Assembly: GCF_007565055.1 (NCBI RefSeq)
Contig: NC_044562.1
Span: forward strand, 52,462,250 to 52,526,249
Origin: Rhinopithecus roxellana
Lineage: Eukaryota > Chordata > Mammalia > Primates > Cercopithecidae
Direction of reading: 5' to 3'
Length of the DNA: 64,000 nucleotides
Shown here: piece by piece, positions 47,405 to 59,149 of the stretch
How positions within the stretch are numbered: position 1 is the stretch's first letter
Layout of the letters: every line of letters begins with the position of its first letter
The notes under the pieces: generated by a model
What the model saw: only the letters and a program-made list of their open reading frames with translations
What the model was told of the DNA's origin: nothing
Database searches by the model: none
Program-made: the position numbers and the translations under genes

Positions 47405-49345
47405 TCATACCTGGTTTTTGATAACATTTAGTTTTGAGAAGTACTGGTCCGATAGTTTATAAAGTATCCCTCAGTTGGGATTTGACTAACAATTAAACTG
47501 AGATTATGTGTTTTTGGGAGAAAGATCAAAGAGTTAAAATGCCATTTTCATCACATCTATCAAGGGCATATTGCCATCAGTACGGTGATATATTGATATC
47601 ACTGTTGGTATTGATCACCTGGCTGAGATGTGTTTATCAGGTGTCTCCACTAGGGAAGTTGTTCTCCTCAACCCTTTCTATCATGTACTCCGTTGGTAGA
47701 GAGTCCCTATGCACAGCCCCCAGTTAAGGACCGGGGAATTATGCTGTACCTCCTTGAGGACTATCTACCTAAATTATTTGAAATATTTCTGCAAGGGAGG
47801 TGGTCTCTTCTCCTTCTATTTATTTAATTATTCAATCACCTGTTTATGTCAGTGTGGATTCATGAATATTTATTTTATACTTTGGATTATAATCTGATGC
47901 TACTTTATTTTGGTTGAATAATTTTTATACTTTGGATTATAATCCAGTGCTACTTGAATATTTATTTTATACTTTGAATTATAATCCAATGCTACTTGAA
48001 TATTTATTTTATACTTTGGATTATAATCCAATGCTACTTTATTTATTTTGGTTGCTCAAATTGTTCCAACTTTTACTACTGGGAGCTCTTTCGGCGAGAT
48101 CTTGTGTCCCTTTGAAGTACCACTCTCATTGTGTTTTGTTTGTTGGCTTTTTCTGAGTACTTCCTTTTTTGTGATACTACAAATAAGCAAATCTTATCTT
48201 GTCTATTTCTTGTTCCAGTCTTAGAATCAGACATTTCCCCCAAGAAGCCTTCATTCCTTTTATTGCAGAATGGTATGGGAACCCAAGAACTGGATGCTTA
48301 CTGTCCATGCTACTAAAGTGTCATTGCTCCTTGGCCCTCTCAGCTGACAGATCAGCGAGATAATCTGTGTGAGTACTAGCCTATACATAGGCACATATCT
48401 CTAAATATTTCCATGTGTAACCATCTTTTAGCTATATGAAGCTAAACATGAATTCATACATAGCCTCTGACTAATCTGTTACCATATGGGTTATTCTGGC
48501 CTCATCCCCTTGTTTATTTGTAACCTCTCTTTCCAAAAGTGAGATACCTGACATCTAATACTCATCATCCATTTACTTAATTGTTCAATTTCAGTATATA
48601 TGTATAATAGTATTAAAACTTTTATCCTTGTGGGAAACAACTTCATCAATGAGTGTATAGTGCTTATGTATAATTTCTTTTGCCATCTTTTTTAGTCATA
48701 CAGACCTCACTCATTTCCAGTTACTTAGGTCAGTAACCTTCCCCTACAGGACCTACAGTGAGGTTGTTTCACACATTTGTAATACAGTTACAATCTTTGT
48801 CACATTGGACATTTCATCCTGGGATTCTCCCAACCTCATAAATGATTTTTCTTTAATTTGTATACATTAAGCTCTACTGTCTGTACTGTACATTTCTATG
48901 GATTTTGACAAATATATAGTGACACATATCCACAATTTTACCACACAGAATAGTTGCATCACTCTAAAACTTCTCCTGTGCTGCACTTTTTCCGTGCTCC
49001 CCTTTCTCCCACACCAAACCTCTGGCAATCACTAATTGCTTCCATCTCTGTAGCTTTGTCTTTTCCAGAATGTCATATAATTGGAATCATACTGCATATA
49101 GCCTTTCAGACAGACTTATCTGGCATAGCAATATGCATTTAAAATTCATCCATGTCTTTTCATTGCTTGATGGCTTTTTATTGCTGAATAGTATTCCATT
49201 GCATGGATGTACCATCGTTTTGTTCTGTTTTTTTCATTCATTTACCTGGTGAAGAACATCTTGGTTGCTTCCAGTTTGGGACAATTATGAATGAAGCTGC
49301 TCTAAACATTTGCATGGCATTTTGGGGGTAGACATATATTTCAAG
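47405..49345 (-). repeat. Old L1 (L1M-type) 3' end, segment 2
   Basis: Continues the interrupted element: 'gtatccctcagttgggattt', 'gatcacctggctgagatgtg', 'ggagctctttcggcgagatc', then toward the end a clear reverse L1 pattern: 'tttccagaatgtcatataat', 'tttattgctgaatagtattc', 'cattcatttacctggtgaag'. That last part is the complement of the ORF2 terminus, so the element is on the minus strand with a long 3' untranslated region. The short frames in it are not genes. Confidence 0.72.
47864..48045 (+). repeat. Four-copy ~42-bp minisatellite in L1M
   Basis: Units begin at 47864, 47916, 47956 and 47998, each of the form 'gaatatttattttatacttt' then 'g(g/a)attataatcc' and 'gtgctactt' or similar. The element normally has one such unit. 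Since 42 is a multiple of three, the frame at 47914 reads a repeating 14-residue peptide, which is an artefact of the array. Confidence 0.9.
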
Positions 49346-51356
49346 TTTGTGTCACTTTCTTATCAAATATTCTTTCCTAAGAAAAATTTCTAAAATTTGC
49401 CACAAATTTGGGTTACATGGACAAAACCCTCCATACACTATCAATTGTGACATTACTGGTAGAAGGAATCTCTTTTAAATGAGTATAATGTATGTTTAGC
49501 AAATTATTTTATTGGTAGTCTACCTATAATCTTAAATACTATTAGAAACTTCCTCTTTTCACATCCAAGTATGAAGACAGTGCCCACTATACTTTAGCAT
49601 ACATTACCTAACAATGAAGAAGAGGACACACATATGCCTTAGTAATAACATTGTGTTGCTTTATGTCCTTGAACAAGTAACTTTGCCATGTGAGGCCTAA
49701 GTTTCTTCATCTGTTGTATCATGAGGTGAGTGCAGATAACCTAGAGTTCCTTTGACCACTTTCATTTTATTTTTTACTCTTTTCTATTGTCTCAGTCACT
49801 GACTAGAGGCTCATTAACACAGGATTCTTTTCTTTGCTTACCTTTCCTCCTACCATGACCACACTGAATTTTCCTCATTTAGTTGTTGGTTCTCTTTCCA
49901 GACCACTCCTTAAGTTCAATATGTACTTTCTCTCACTTTTATTATCTAGAGATCAGTTTCCCTTGTTAATATGCTGTTTTAACTTTTTCATATCACATCT
50001 AATTAGAATTTGTTTTGCTTGAGAGTAATTAAATTTTATGACAGCAAATTAAATACAAGTTGATGGCTTTATGGTTTATCTGTAAATCACCCCAGACTGC
50101 TTACTAGAACCTAAATTAAAGATGTTTCCATCCTCCACTAGGACTCCTTCATGAACAGGGTATGTTTTTTGATGAATTTCAGCTTTTGGGCCACTCTTTT
50201 TTCTTTTTCTAAAGGATAGATCTGAGAAGCCAAGAAATTGAGGCTGAAAAACAATCAGCCACCAAAGAGTCTTACTCAGGATATATTTGATAAACTCCTT
50301 TTTCCTTGTTGTTAAATGTATCCTGTTGCCTTGAAAGAAAGGAGTACGCCTACCTATACAGTGAGCAATTTTCTCTCCAGGGAGTACTTTACTCATTCAA
50401 GTTCACCATAGGTCAGGCTAAAAGCAGTCCTGGTGTGATTCGTATTTCTCACCACAGTCATCCTTAACTGCTTCAGGATGTATGACTAATTAGAAGAAAT
50501 ATACACAGCAGGCACAGTATATGACACACAGTAACCACCTGCATAGGTTGCCATTGTGTTTAAGTTGCACAGATGGCCCCGTGAGTCATTAACTTTTATA
50601 AAACAACTTCAAAATCAAGGTACTGACAAAGAATGTATAGGAGTGTGCCTTCAAAAAGTTTAGGTAAGTCAAATGGTAGACAACTGGAAAGCAGTGTCTC
50701 CCCCTTACAAAGAGTGATTTACAAATCTAAGGATTATATCTTCAAAACCAGAAAAACAAAACTATTTCTAACAGGCAACGCTTCTGTTTTTCTTTTTCAG
50801 TCTCACACAGAACTCAAAGCACAGGTCGTAGTTCAGGGGCTTGAAGGTGTTCACAGCTCCCCTGACCACACTTTTCATTTAGTTTGCATATGACGTTTAC
50901 CTGGCTGTGACTGGCCAGACACATATTCCTGGCCTTGTCAATACCTAAAATTTGATAAATGTTTATGACAGAATTGGAACAAAGAAGAGTGAAAGGGCTT
51001 TGAATAAGGGCTGAAGGGGCCTCATCTTTGAGTAACATCCGTGACTGGTACCAAGGCATGCCCCAGCAAACAACTGAAAGTAGCTTCCTGTGGGGCTACG
51101 TGCTTATCTGATCTGCCCACTCTGGGTGGGCCCGCAGACTTTAACAGCTAAAGTAGATGCATATACTCTCAGGTGTCATAATACCTGGAAGCATTTTAGG
51201 TTGGAACCTTATGAAGATGACAAATTTAAAACTAAGGAATAACCTGTGTATGCAGATTACTATAGAGTTAACCCACATATGAAATCAACCACAAAAAAGT
51301 CTTCAAGTGTATTATAAGTGTCCCTATCTACTAAGGAATATGTTCTCTGCAATTTG
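49346..51356. other. Unassigned sequence
   Basis: No gene recognised. A weak sense MIR core lies at 49650-49740 ('tgtccttgaacaagtaactt', 'gtttcttcatctgttgtat'). The minus-strand frame at 50076-50396 (106 codons) is the longest here outside repeats, but has no domain I recognise and no supporting splice or promoter evidence. Confidence 0.45.
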
Positions 51357-51493
51357 TTTCCCTTCAAAAACCTTCCTACCTGGCTGATTTTTGCTGTTGA
51401 GTTAATTGACTTCCTGCTTGTTGAGGATTTGTTTTTAATAGTCTTTTTTTCCCTTTGCCTTATTTTCTACATTGGTGTATTTCTTAATGCTAA
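51357..51493 (+). repeat. Dispersed duplication, copy A
   Basis: A 137-bp segment nearly identical to 55646-55775, in direct orientation about 4.3 kb apart. The only clear differences are one early substitution and a T/A-rich stretch near 51430-51451. Not flanked by a recognised transposon or poly-A. Confidence 0.9.
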
Positions 51494-51609
51494 ATATTCT
51501 TTGGCGATTTGGGGGTCTAAATTTCTAAGTTTCTAATGGTTCTACATATTTTTCAGCTGTCCAGTTTCCATTGTTGCTGTTTTGTGGGTCCAAGTTGGTT
51601 TTTTTCCTA

Positions 51610-51780
51610 GAAAAAATAATAATAAAAGCTAACTTTTCTTAAGGACTTTCCACATTCGCAGAACTCTTCTAAATCCTTTATGTGTATTTTAACTCATGTT
51701 ATTTCCTGCTATCATAGACTTTATTACTATTTTTCAGGACATTCTCTATCTCTGAGTCCACAGCTGCTCAGTGTTAGACC
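51610..51780 (-). repeat. MIR SINE fragment
   Basis: 'aataataataaaagctaact', 'atcctttatgtgtattttaa' and 'ctcatgttatttcctgctat' follow reverse MIR (3' half). Confidence 0.6.
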
Positions 51781-52429
51781 TTAAAAGCTGTCTTATCAGT
51801 TTCGAAAGTGCTGATATGGCTTTCCTTCAGTGCCCTCTACTGAATGTGGGTGTGGAGTTAGTGACTGTCTGGGAATGGCTGCTCTGTCTGTGTGGCTTTG
51901 AAACCGTTGTCTTTCTCTCCCTGCATCCCACTTGCTGATTGTAGGAGTGAACTTCCGGCACGTAACGTCTAGAATAGCACCAAGTTGGAAAAGTTTTGTC
52001 CATTGTACATGAGCATGGATAATATGATTTTCTCTGTGAAAGATCAATAATAATAGTGCTACATGAGAAGAATCATGATTTCTCTTGTAGGTAACTACAA
52101 CAAAAATCTACTATTGGCAATTACTCATCTACTGTTTTGGACCCATCACTTGTACAAGGTATACATGTACTGTCTGATAACTAATTTAGCTGCGTTGATT
52201 CATTTTTCACTTCTCATCTCTTAAATATATTTTGCATAGATGGCATTCTGGATAACAAAGAGTTTCTACAGGTCTCTTAGGGTAAATGACATTATTGGTG
52301 TACAGCTTATTCTACGTAGAAGGATTCTACACTTGACAATGGAAATCTCATTTTACAATCTGTGTATCTCCTTTAGCAAGCACCCAGTTCAGAAATAACA
52401 CAATTACTAATTTAAAATGATTAATATTT
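51781..52429. other. Unassigned sequence
   Basis: Nothing recognised; the antisense 83-codon frame at 51796 has no signature. Confidence 0.5.
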
Positions 52430-52640
52430 GAGTCCTTGCTGTGCTATGTACTTCATATTTGTTATCCCCCTTAATCTTCACAGCCTTCCCATGAGATAGA
52501 TCCTATCCTCAATCCAATTTGACGTACGATCAAAGCCTGAATTGAATTGATGATGTGAAACAACTCAACCGTTAAGAGTTGAAAACAGGTCTGCTGATTG
52601 TAGAATTTGGTTTTTACCATTATAGCTGTATATTACAGAT
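52430..52640 (-). repeat. MIR SINE
   Basis: 'ttgctgtgctatgtacttca', 'ccccttaatcttcacagcct', 'tcccatgagatagatcctat' and 'gttgaaaacaggtctgctga' follow reverse-complement MIR. Confidence 0.72.
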
Positions 52641-53582
52641 AGCATTTATGCTAACGAAACAAAATGATTCATTTGTTAGATGAAGGAAGATCCTAACATT
52701 CTTTCTCCCTGTTCATGTAAAATGACTAAGGAAAATGAAGAAAAACAAAAGAAATCCTTGGTCTTCAGCAGTAGCTGAGCTCTTACAGGTCTTCCAGGCT
52801 GTGTATAAATTCAGCTGAGCAGTAACATTGAAAATGTTGCTTTGAGCCAAGGGGACAGTTTGAGTTTCACCACCTATCATACTAGCTTGTACTTAGAAGA
52901 CACTCAATAAAACATATTGAACTGAAGCCAAATATGTTCACCAGAAAAGCTAGCCTCCGTAAGGAAGGGAAAGGTAACAGAATTACCTAACCTTTGGATC
53001 ATTTTATGGTTTGCAACCTGCTTTTGAAAACCATGTGTGTAACAGTACTGGGCTTGAGCTGTTCCTGCTTGATGGTATTACTGGTGCGACTGTGTTACTA
53101 CTATACTACATCCTTTTTTTCTTTCAGGCTTCACAGTGGTGCGTGATACAGACAGGACACATATTATTCATTTTAGTAATAAATACTAATGTCTTTGGTA
53201 GGACACATATTTAATTACGTATTGTGGATATTTGATTCCAATAATTTTGAAGATTGAAAACTGACAAGCCAAGAGGGGTAGTGGGCAGTTTATACTTCAT
53301 TTTGCTCTGGAAGAATTGACTTTGGTGAGCTTTTAAAATCTTGAAGATACAGATATAAGTAGAAACTCATATTTTCAGGAATCTCTGGATTGTAAAAATT
53401 TAACCCAAGTGCTGCTGCTTCAGATAGATATATTCAGTTCCATTTAATTCCATAATTGAAACTATTAGCAGACTTTGCCCCTGGAGATTTAGAGAATTCT
53501 TCTCTGCCCCAGTCTTAATTTAGACTGCCTTATGATTTAAAAAAAAAAAAAAAATCTTGTTATTGGAAGGTTTATGTCTCCT
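52641..53582. other. Unassigned sequence
   Basis: No gene. A short sense L2-like 3' terminus may be present at 52880-52925 ('acttagaagacactcaataa'). A 15-base A run lies at 53539-53553. Confidence 0.45.
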
Positions 53583-53867
53583 GTTTTGAGATGGAATCTC
53601 ACTCTGTTGCCTAGGCTGGAGTTCAGTGGCCTATCCCAGCTCACTGCAACCTCCACCTCCCAGGTTCAAGCAATTCTCATGCCTCAGTCCCCCGAGTAGC
53701 TAGGACTACAGGTGCACGCCACCACGTCCGGCTAATTTCTGTGTTTTTAGTAGAGACAATGTTTCACGATGTTGCCCAGCTGGTCACAAACTCTTGGGCT
53801 CTAGTGATTCACCTGACTCAGCCTCCCAAAATGTTAGGATTACGGGCATGAGCCACCGTGCCCAGCT
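53583..53867 (-). mobile_element. Alu SINE, AluS-like
   Basis: Antisense Alu from 'gttttgagatggaatctcac' to 'gagccaccgtgcccagct'. It has little or no T tail left at its start. Flanks 'gtttatgtct' and 'gtttgtcttt' may be a decayed TSD. Confidence 0.95.
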
Positions 53868-55645
53868 AGTTTGTCTTTTTTAATCCAGATAGTTGTTCAC
53901 AGGACTCTAGGAATTGAGACCAGGCTGTGACAGGAAGGACCTACCAATCTCATCGTTCTCCCACCTCCCATTGCAGGTGAGGCTGTGACAGGAAATTGGT
54001 GTTGGGTTTGTGCTCTGCTGCCTGGACCAAACTGTTAGTAGCTCAGATGTGTGCTGTTTAAAACAAAACAATCAGGATTTTGATAAACAAGGGGAACAAC
54101 TGTGATGATCTCTCCCAGGCCACTGCTGTAATATTACACACAAGTAGAGGCTGAGGGGGAAGTGGCATCTCATCTGAAGGAAACAGATAGTGCCACTATC
54201 AATCAATGAAACAAGTATGACGTCATTAAAAACAACAGGAACCACAATAAGCAGGCCTGGACTGGAGTTTGGAGGTGTCTGGAGACTCCCATTTGTGGGT
54301 TTCAGCTGGTCTTCATGATCCCAGAAGCTGTGGGAGTGAGTAAGGAACTCTGCAGTCCAGTTGGGTCTGTGAGTCCTAAGTAACCACCACTGATAACAGC
54401 TGTTGGTTACTTTGTATTAGACTTCTGTTATTTCCAGGTCTTCAAGGAGATCTTCTCAAACTCACAGACTGGTGTCACCTGTGCTAAGAGGAATTAGAGC
54501 CCTCCCTAGTGCTGAAGAGGTATCAGTGGTGATCACTTCACCTCCTCGGACAGGCCTACCCCAACATCCACAGGCCTGGGCGGGGGCACAAAGGAGACTT
54601 GCACACCTATGTTCAAATATTTAAATGTTATAAATCAAGCTACCTAATTTCCTGGAATATGTCTCATCCTCCTACCTTGACAAATCTCTCTTCATAATGA
54701 CTTGAGGGGTTGAAATTTAGAATTCTCCACCCCCTCCTCTCTCTCCTGCCTGACACCCACAGCCTTCTTTTTCCATGCTCACTGTCTCTGTCTCATATGA
54801 GGAAGGGCCTTGCTCATCATGTGTGGATGTCCCAGGTCATGCTTCCAAGCTCCACACACCCTCCCACAGAAAACAGTAGCCTTTTGCTGCACTTTGAGCC
54901 TCAGAGTTGTATACTGGCATGTTTTAGCCTCAGAATGAAGGGCCAGAGAAGAAGCCTGAAGTTCTTCTAAGCAGAAGAGTCTTGAGTCCTCGGTACCCAG
55001 AGAATGGTCTAGAAAAGGGGAAGTAAGCCCAATGGATCCACACCCCATGGAGAGCAGCATGACTGGAGGAAGGTTGAAGCAAGCACCCTTGCCCAGTTCT
55101 AAGAGCAGGAATGCCTGTAGAGTACCATTTTCCCAAATGATTACCTCAAAAGTGTGAGCAACAACAGAATCAGCAGTTAAATGGAAAAAAGAGATCAGAA
55201 GAAACTGTAAGGATTCTATCAGAGGTCACAAGATCCCTGAGGAGCTCTCAGAAATAGCTGGGGTAACATTTTGAGAGGAGCTTATTTCAAACAAATAGAC
55301 CATTGGAAGGTTCACTCTAAAATTACAATTTGAAAATTAAGGGATGCACCTTTGGAATATGGATGACCTAGGAGCAGCTTACATTGCATCATTATTTCCT
55401 TACAATGCATTCTCTAGGTAGGAGAAAACAGGCTTCAAGGTGATAACAGACTCATCTACAATCACATTTCCACAGCACAGCAGAGTGAGCATTCCGATTT
55501 CTAGTCCAGTGCTCTTCTGTGTCAAAAATGTACTGGGAAAAGCAGCCAGAGGAGATCAAGGAAGTTTAGGGCAGGTCTATTAATGAGAACTCGGCACAGC
55601 ACCTTGCTTATGCCTGGACACACAAAAAAATTATCATTCCATTAA
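53868..55645. other. Unassigned, relatively GC-rich sequence
   Basis: No gene or repeat recognised in about 1.8 kb. Frames of 68-93 codons overlap on both strands at 54710-55136; overlapping on both strands and lacking a family signature, they are not convincing. A two-copy echo of 'ggctgtgacaggaa' occurs at 53923 and 53981. Confidence 0.45.
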
Positions 55646-55775
55646 TTTCCCTTCACAAACCTTCCTACCTGGCTGATTTTTGCTGTTGAGTTAATTGACT
55701 TCCTGCTTGTTGAGGATTTTTAAAAAATCTTTCCCTTTGCCTTATTTTCTACATTGGTGTATTTCTTAATGCTAA
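55646..55775 (+). repeat. Dispersed duplication, copy B
   Basis: 130-bp partner of 51357-51493. Sequence flanking the two copies differs on both sides, so the duplicated unit has sharp ends. The copy is 7 bp shorter because of the T/A-rich tract. Confidence 0.9.
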
Positions 55776-56004
55776 CTATAATGGAGTTCTACTTTGAGTT
55801 AACATCATTATCCCACGTCCCCAGTATGCAGTTACTGGCCTTATTGAGAAACTCCTTGCCTCAATCTCATGACTTGGAAATTTTTCTGGCCATTTTTAAT
55901 GCTTCTTTCTCATACTGTGTGACTAATCTTATACCCCTAGACATCTACTACACATATACTTTGCACTTTCAATGAAATTTTAAAAGGAGTCAAGAACATG
56001 TATA
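55776..56004. other. Unassigned sequence
   Basis: Nothing recognised. Confidence 0.5.
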
Positions 56005-56210
56005 ACCTATTGAGCACCTAAATTGTGCTAGACACGTTTATCTTCATAGCAATCCTCCATGATAAAAACAACAAAGCAGAGATAGCATTCTACCTGGACA
56101 GGCGAGGAAACTGGCAGAACTGCTTAAGGCCAGTAATGGCGAAGCTAGGATTTCAGCCTCAGTCTGACTCATTCCATGTCCTTTTCATTAGGCTAGGCTC
56201 CTCCTGTGTT
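56005..56210 (-). repeat. MIR SINE
   Basis: 'ttgagcacctaaattgtgct', 'cttcatagcaatcctccatg' and 'aggcgaggaaactggcagaa' follow reverse-complement MIR. A second weak piece of similar type lies at 56340-56430 ('gatccaggaaacaggagctt'). Confidence 0.72.
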
Positions 56211-58190
56211 TTGTAATACAGTAATTTATTGAGAATGTTTTTTTCTGGAAGAAATAAATCGTTATTTATAGTTATTACTCTCTGACCCATAAAGTGTGGC
56301 TGTCCTGAAAATGTTAGAGCTAAAAAGAATATTAGAAGGAATGTCTAGTCTGATACACTTATTTTATGATCCAGGAAACAGGAGCTTAGAGACATTGAAT
56401 GATTTGCTGAAGATCTTGCAGTCAGTTGTGTAGAACCTTAGAGCCTTGTTCTCTGAACTTTTATTCCAGTTTGTTTGTTGGTTTCCACAAACATTTTTAG
56501 AGGCCTATATGAATCTAATTTGCCAATCCTGAAAATGTAAATGTATAATGTTCTCTGTATCACCATTTTTAACCTTTCCATTTCAATAATAAAACCCAGT
56601 ATTCTCTAAATAACAATTTTATAACTTTGAATTACAAGCCCACAATTAAAATTCAGAAACTGAAAAAGTATATACAGATAGAGTGTTACCTTTCAAAATG
56701 TAAATGAAAAGTTATTAATATTGTGTTATCAGAAGACTGATAAAGGTCTAGGATAGTTTTAAAGGTACAGTACTTGGGTTTTAAAAGAAAACCTTTACTC
56801 TATTACTATTCCATTAATAGCTACATAATTGCCCTATGCATAAATTACTGAAATGAATTATGGTAACTGCTGTGATTTATAAAACAAGAAATAAAGTGTG
56901 GCAAAATTTACCTAACTTCAATGATGTAAAGTAATTCCCAGTAATACACTCAAATAGAATACCTTCCTCCCAGTAATACACTCAAATAGAACAGCTTATG
57001 AACTATAGATCAGAAAGCTAACATGTATAGGATCAAAATGAAAAGTACTAGGTTAAAGTAGTGAATTGACGTTCATTGGTAGTTAAATCTTGATTCTCAA
57101 GCATGCTTCCGTTTCTACCACATCATTATCAGACAATAATTGTCATGTCAAAGAAAATGGGCGGGGTGGGAGGATTGTGAGGGGAAAGGCTCTATCCTTG
57201 CCATTCTTGGGGGTGATTATGCCATAAGGAATTTCATAATGAACTAAAAGGATTAAGGTTAAAAGAAAAACAGCTCATCAAAAAAAAATATATGTGTGGG
57301 ACCACACACATTTTCAAAGCAGTATCTGGCTTATTATTCAGTGTTGCTCAGGCATAATGTTAGAATTCTTACATGCCAGGAGCCAGAAAACTCAAAGTTT
57401 AAATCAACAGCCAGCTGCTATATTCAGCTTATCATGTGCCTGGTAACAGGAGCAGTAGGATAGATGTTAAGGAGTTTTGCTACATACCCACCTACCTAAT
57501 CACTTACCTGTGTATCTATCATTGTACTTGCTTTAAACTGTGTGTAAATGTATGAATAGCCCCACATTCCAATATTTACTCAGTTTGCTTTGGGGATAAT
57601 CATAAAACAATTATGCTATTATAAGACTGCTTACATTTTTAAAAATTTGGTTAAGTCAACAAGGAAATCCTCAAAACAATTCTTTTCATGAATGTACCTT
57701 TTTTTTTTTTCTTTTTGAAAACATAATTTTTCTCTCTTGGGAAGGTAGCAAAACATTTCATTCTGTGGATATGTGTGAGATTTTCTGGTGATGTTAATCA
57801 CCAAATATAATTGTAGAAGTCTTTATTTTATAAGAATAGCATAGCGCCCTGACACAATATACCTAGTTATATGGCCTAAAGTTTTAGAGAAGTCATTACC
57901 CTAATATATCACTGATTTGAATTAATTATAGGCAGAGAAGGGGATCTCAGCATAAAGTAGTGTACAATATGAACTAGAGGAAGGTATATGTATAGCCTTT
58001 TAATATTCTGGGAAAATATACATATTAGATGATAACATAGCCTTGGCCTCCCATCAAAAAAAGACCTGTGACCTGCTTGCCCACAGCTACTCTCACCTGT
58101 CTTTAACTTCCCTGCTGTCACAGTGGAGGAAAGGTACCCCCTTCCTATCTAAGTCCAAATTCCTCCACGTGTCTTGTGAATCCCATCTAT
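56211..58190. other. Unassigned sequence
   Basis: About 2 kb without a recognisable gene or transposon apart from the tandem repeat at 56937-56993, a T run at about 57700-57711 and a small palindrome 'tgtgtgggaccacacaca' at 57293-57310. Confidence 0.45.
56937..56993 (+). repeat. Two-copy 32-bp tandem duplication
   Basis: 'cccagtaatacactcaaata' begins at 56937 and again at 56969, each followed by 'gaa(t/c)a'. The copies differ by one base, so the duplication is recent on the scale of this window. Confidence 0.92.
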
Positions 58191-58338
58191 GAACACCTTC
58201 TTCTATATAGACTTTGCACTATTATCTCTACTCTCCCCTCACTGTATCCTCAAACTCATTTCCTCTCATTAATTCTCCCCATTAACCTTCCCTTTCAAAA
58301 GTATTTAAACTTGCCTAAGTCTTTTTCATCTTCACACA

Positions 58339-58382
<44 letters not shown>

Positions 58383-59040
58383 CTCCTGTCCTGCTCTCCT
58401 TCACACCCAAACTTTGCAAGCCTTGCTATCTTGAATTTCTTTCTTCCTTTTACAAAATGTGTTAAATTATTTCAAATATGTATATACTTCTCAACCTACT
58501 TCAATCTGAATACCAGTCTGACTAAACTACTCTTGCTTAAGTCACCAGTGACCTTTGTGTTGCTAACACCAATGGCCAGTTTCAATCGATCTTATCTGAC
58601 ATCATCTCAGCATTCAACACGGGGAATGTTCTCTTCTTCTTGAAACAGCCCCCCTCCCTGGCTGATATGCCACTTCCTTTCCTGGCTTTTCTCTGTCTTC
58701 TCTATTTTTTCCTCCCAGTCTCCTTTAGTATCTCTTTCTCCTCTACTCCATGTTTGAATGATGGGACTCCTTGGGGAACTGTTTGAAGTGCTCCTCTTTT
58801 CTCTTTCACACCACTCACTTCCTAGGCAATCTTAACCACTTCTGTGTTTCATGTACCATTTGTAAGCCTACAAATTTCAACATATATACCCAGCCCAAAC
58901 CTGGACTCTAAATCCATAATGGTACAGCTGATTGACACTTCAACATCTCCACTTAGATATGGCACAGACAACTGAAAATCAACATGGCTAATTCTGAAAT
59001 CCATTTTGCATCCAAACCTCCTATCCACTAGTGTTTCCTA
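58190..59040 (+). repeat. L2 LINE ORF2-region fragment
   Basis: From about 58500 the DNA follows the L2 reverse-transcriptase ORF in sense: 'taagtcaccagtgacctttg', 'tgctaacaccaatggccagt', 'atcatctcagcattcaacac', 'gggactccttggggaactgt', 'caacatctccacttagatat'. The part before 58500 is weaker and contains a CA microsatellite. The 155-codon frame starting at 58176 covers this pyrimidine-rich L2 and the CA repeat and is not a functional gene. Confidence 0.78.
58333..58381 (+). repeat. (CA)n microsatellite
   Basis: About 24 CA units with one TA interruption near 58345. Long uninterrupted CA runs such as the part after 58347 are usually length-polymorphic. Confidence 0.97.
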
Positions 59041-59149
59041 ATGAAAAGTGCGTGACTTATTCCCTATTGCACTTGCCAGAAACCAGAGAACAGGGTTGGA
59101 CCAAAACTCAGACAATAGCAAACCATTTGTTCAACATTTATTTAGTGGG

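Noticed and set aside
47864..48045. CRISPR-like array
   Set aside because: Units are directly adjacent variants without distinct spacers, in a mammalian genome and inside a LINE.
47914..48156. Repetitive 14-residue peptide in an 80-codon frame
   Set aside because: A tandem DNA array in an L1M 3' UTR happens to have units near a multiple of three; not a repeat protein.
50076..50396. 106-codon minus-strand frame in non-repeat DNA
   Set aside because: It is the longest frame outside clear repeats, with mixed composition, but no domain, signal peptide or splice context is visible, and about 100 codons is reachable by chance in 64 kb. A translated search would decide.
57293..57310. Palindrome tgtgtgggaccacacaca
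   Set aside because: A short TG/CA-biased palindrome; easily produced by simple-sequence drift, with no other supporting feature.
58176..58643. 155-codon frame on the + strand
   Set aside because: It runs through pyrimidine-rich L2 sequence and a CA microsatellite (a His-Thr run), so its length is an artefact.
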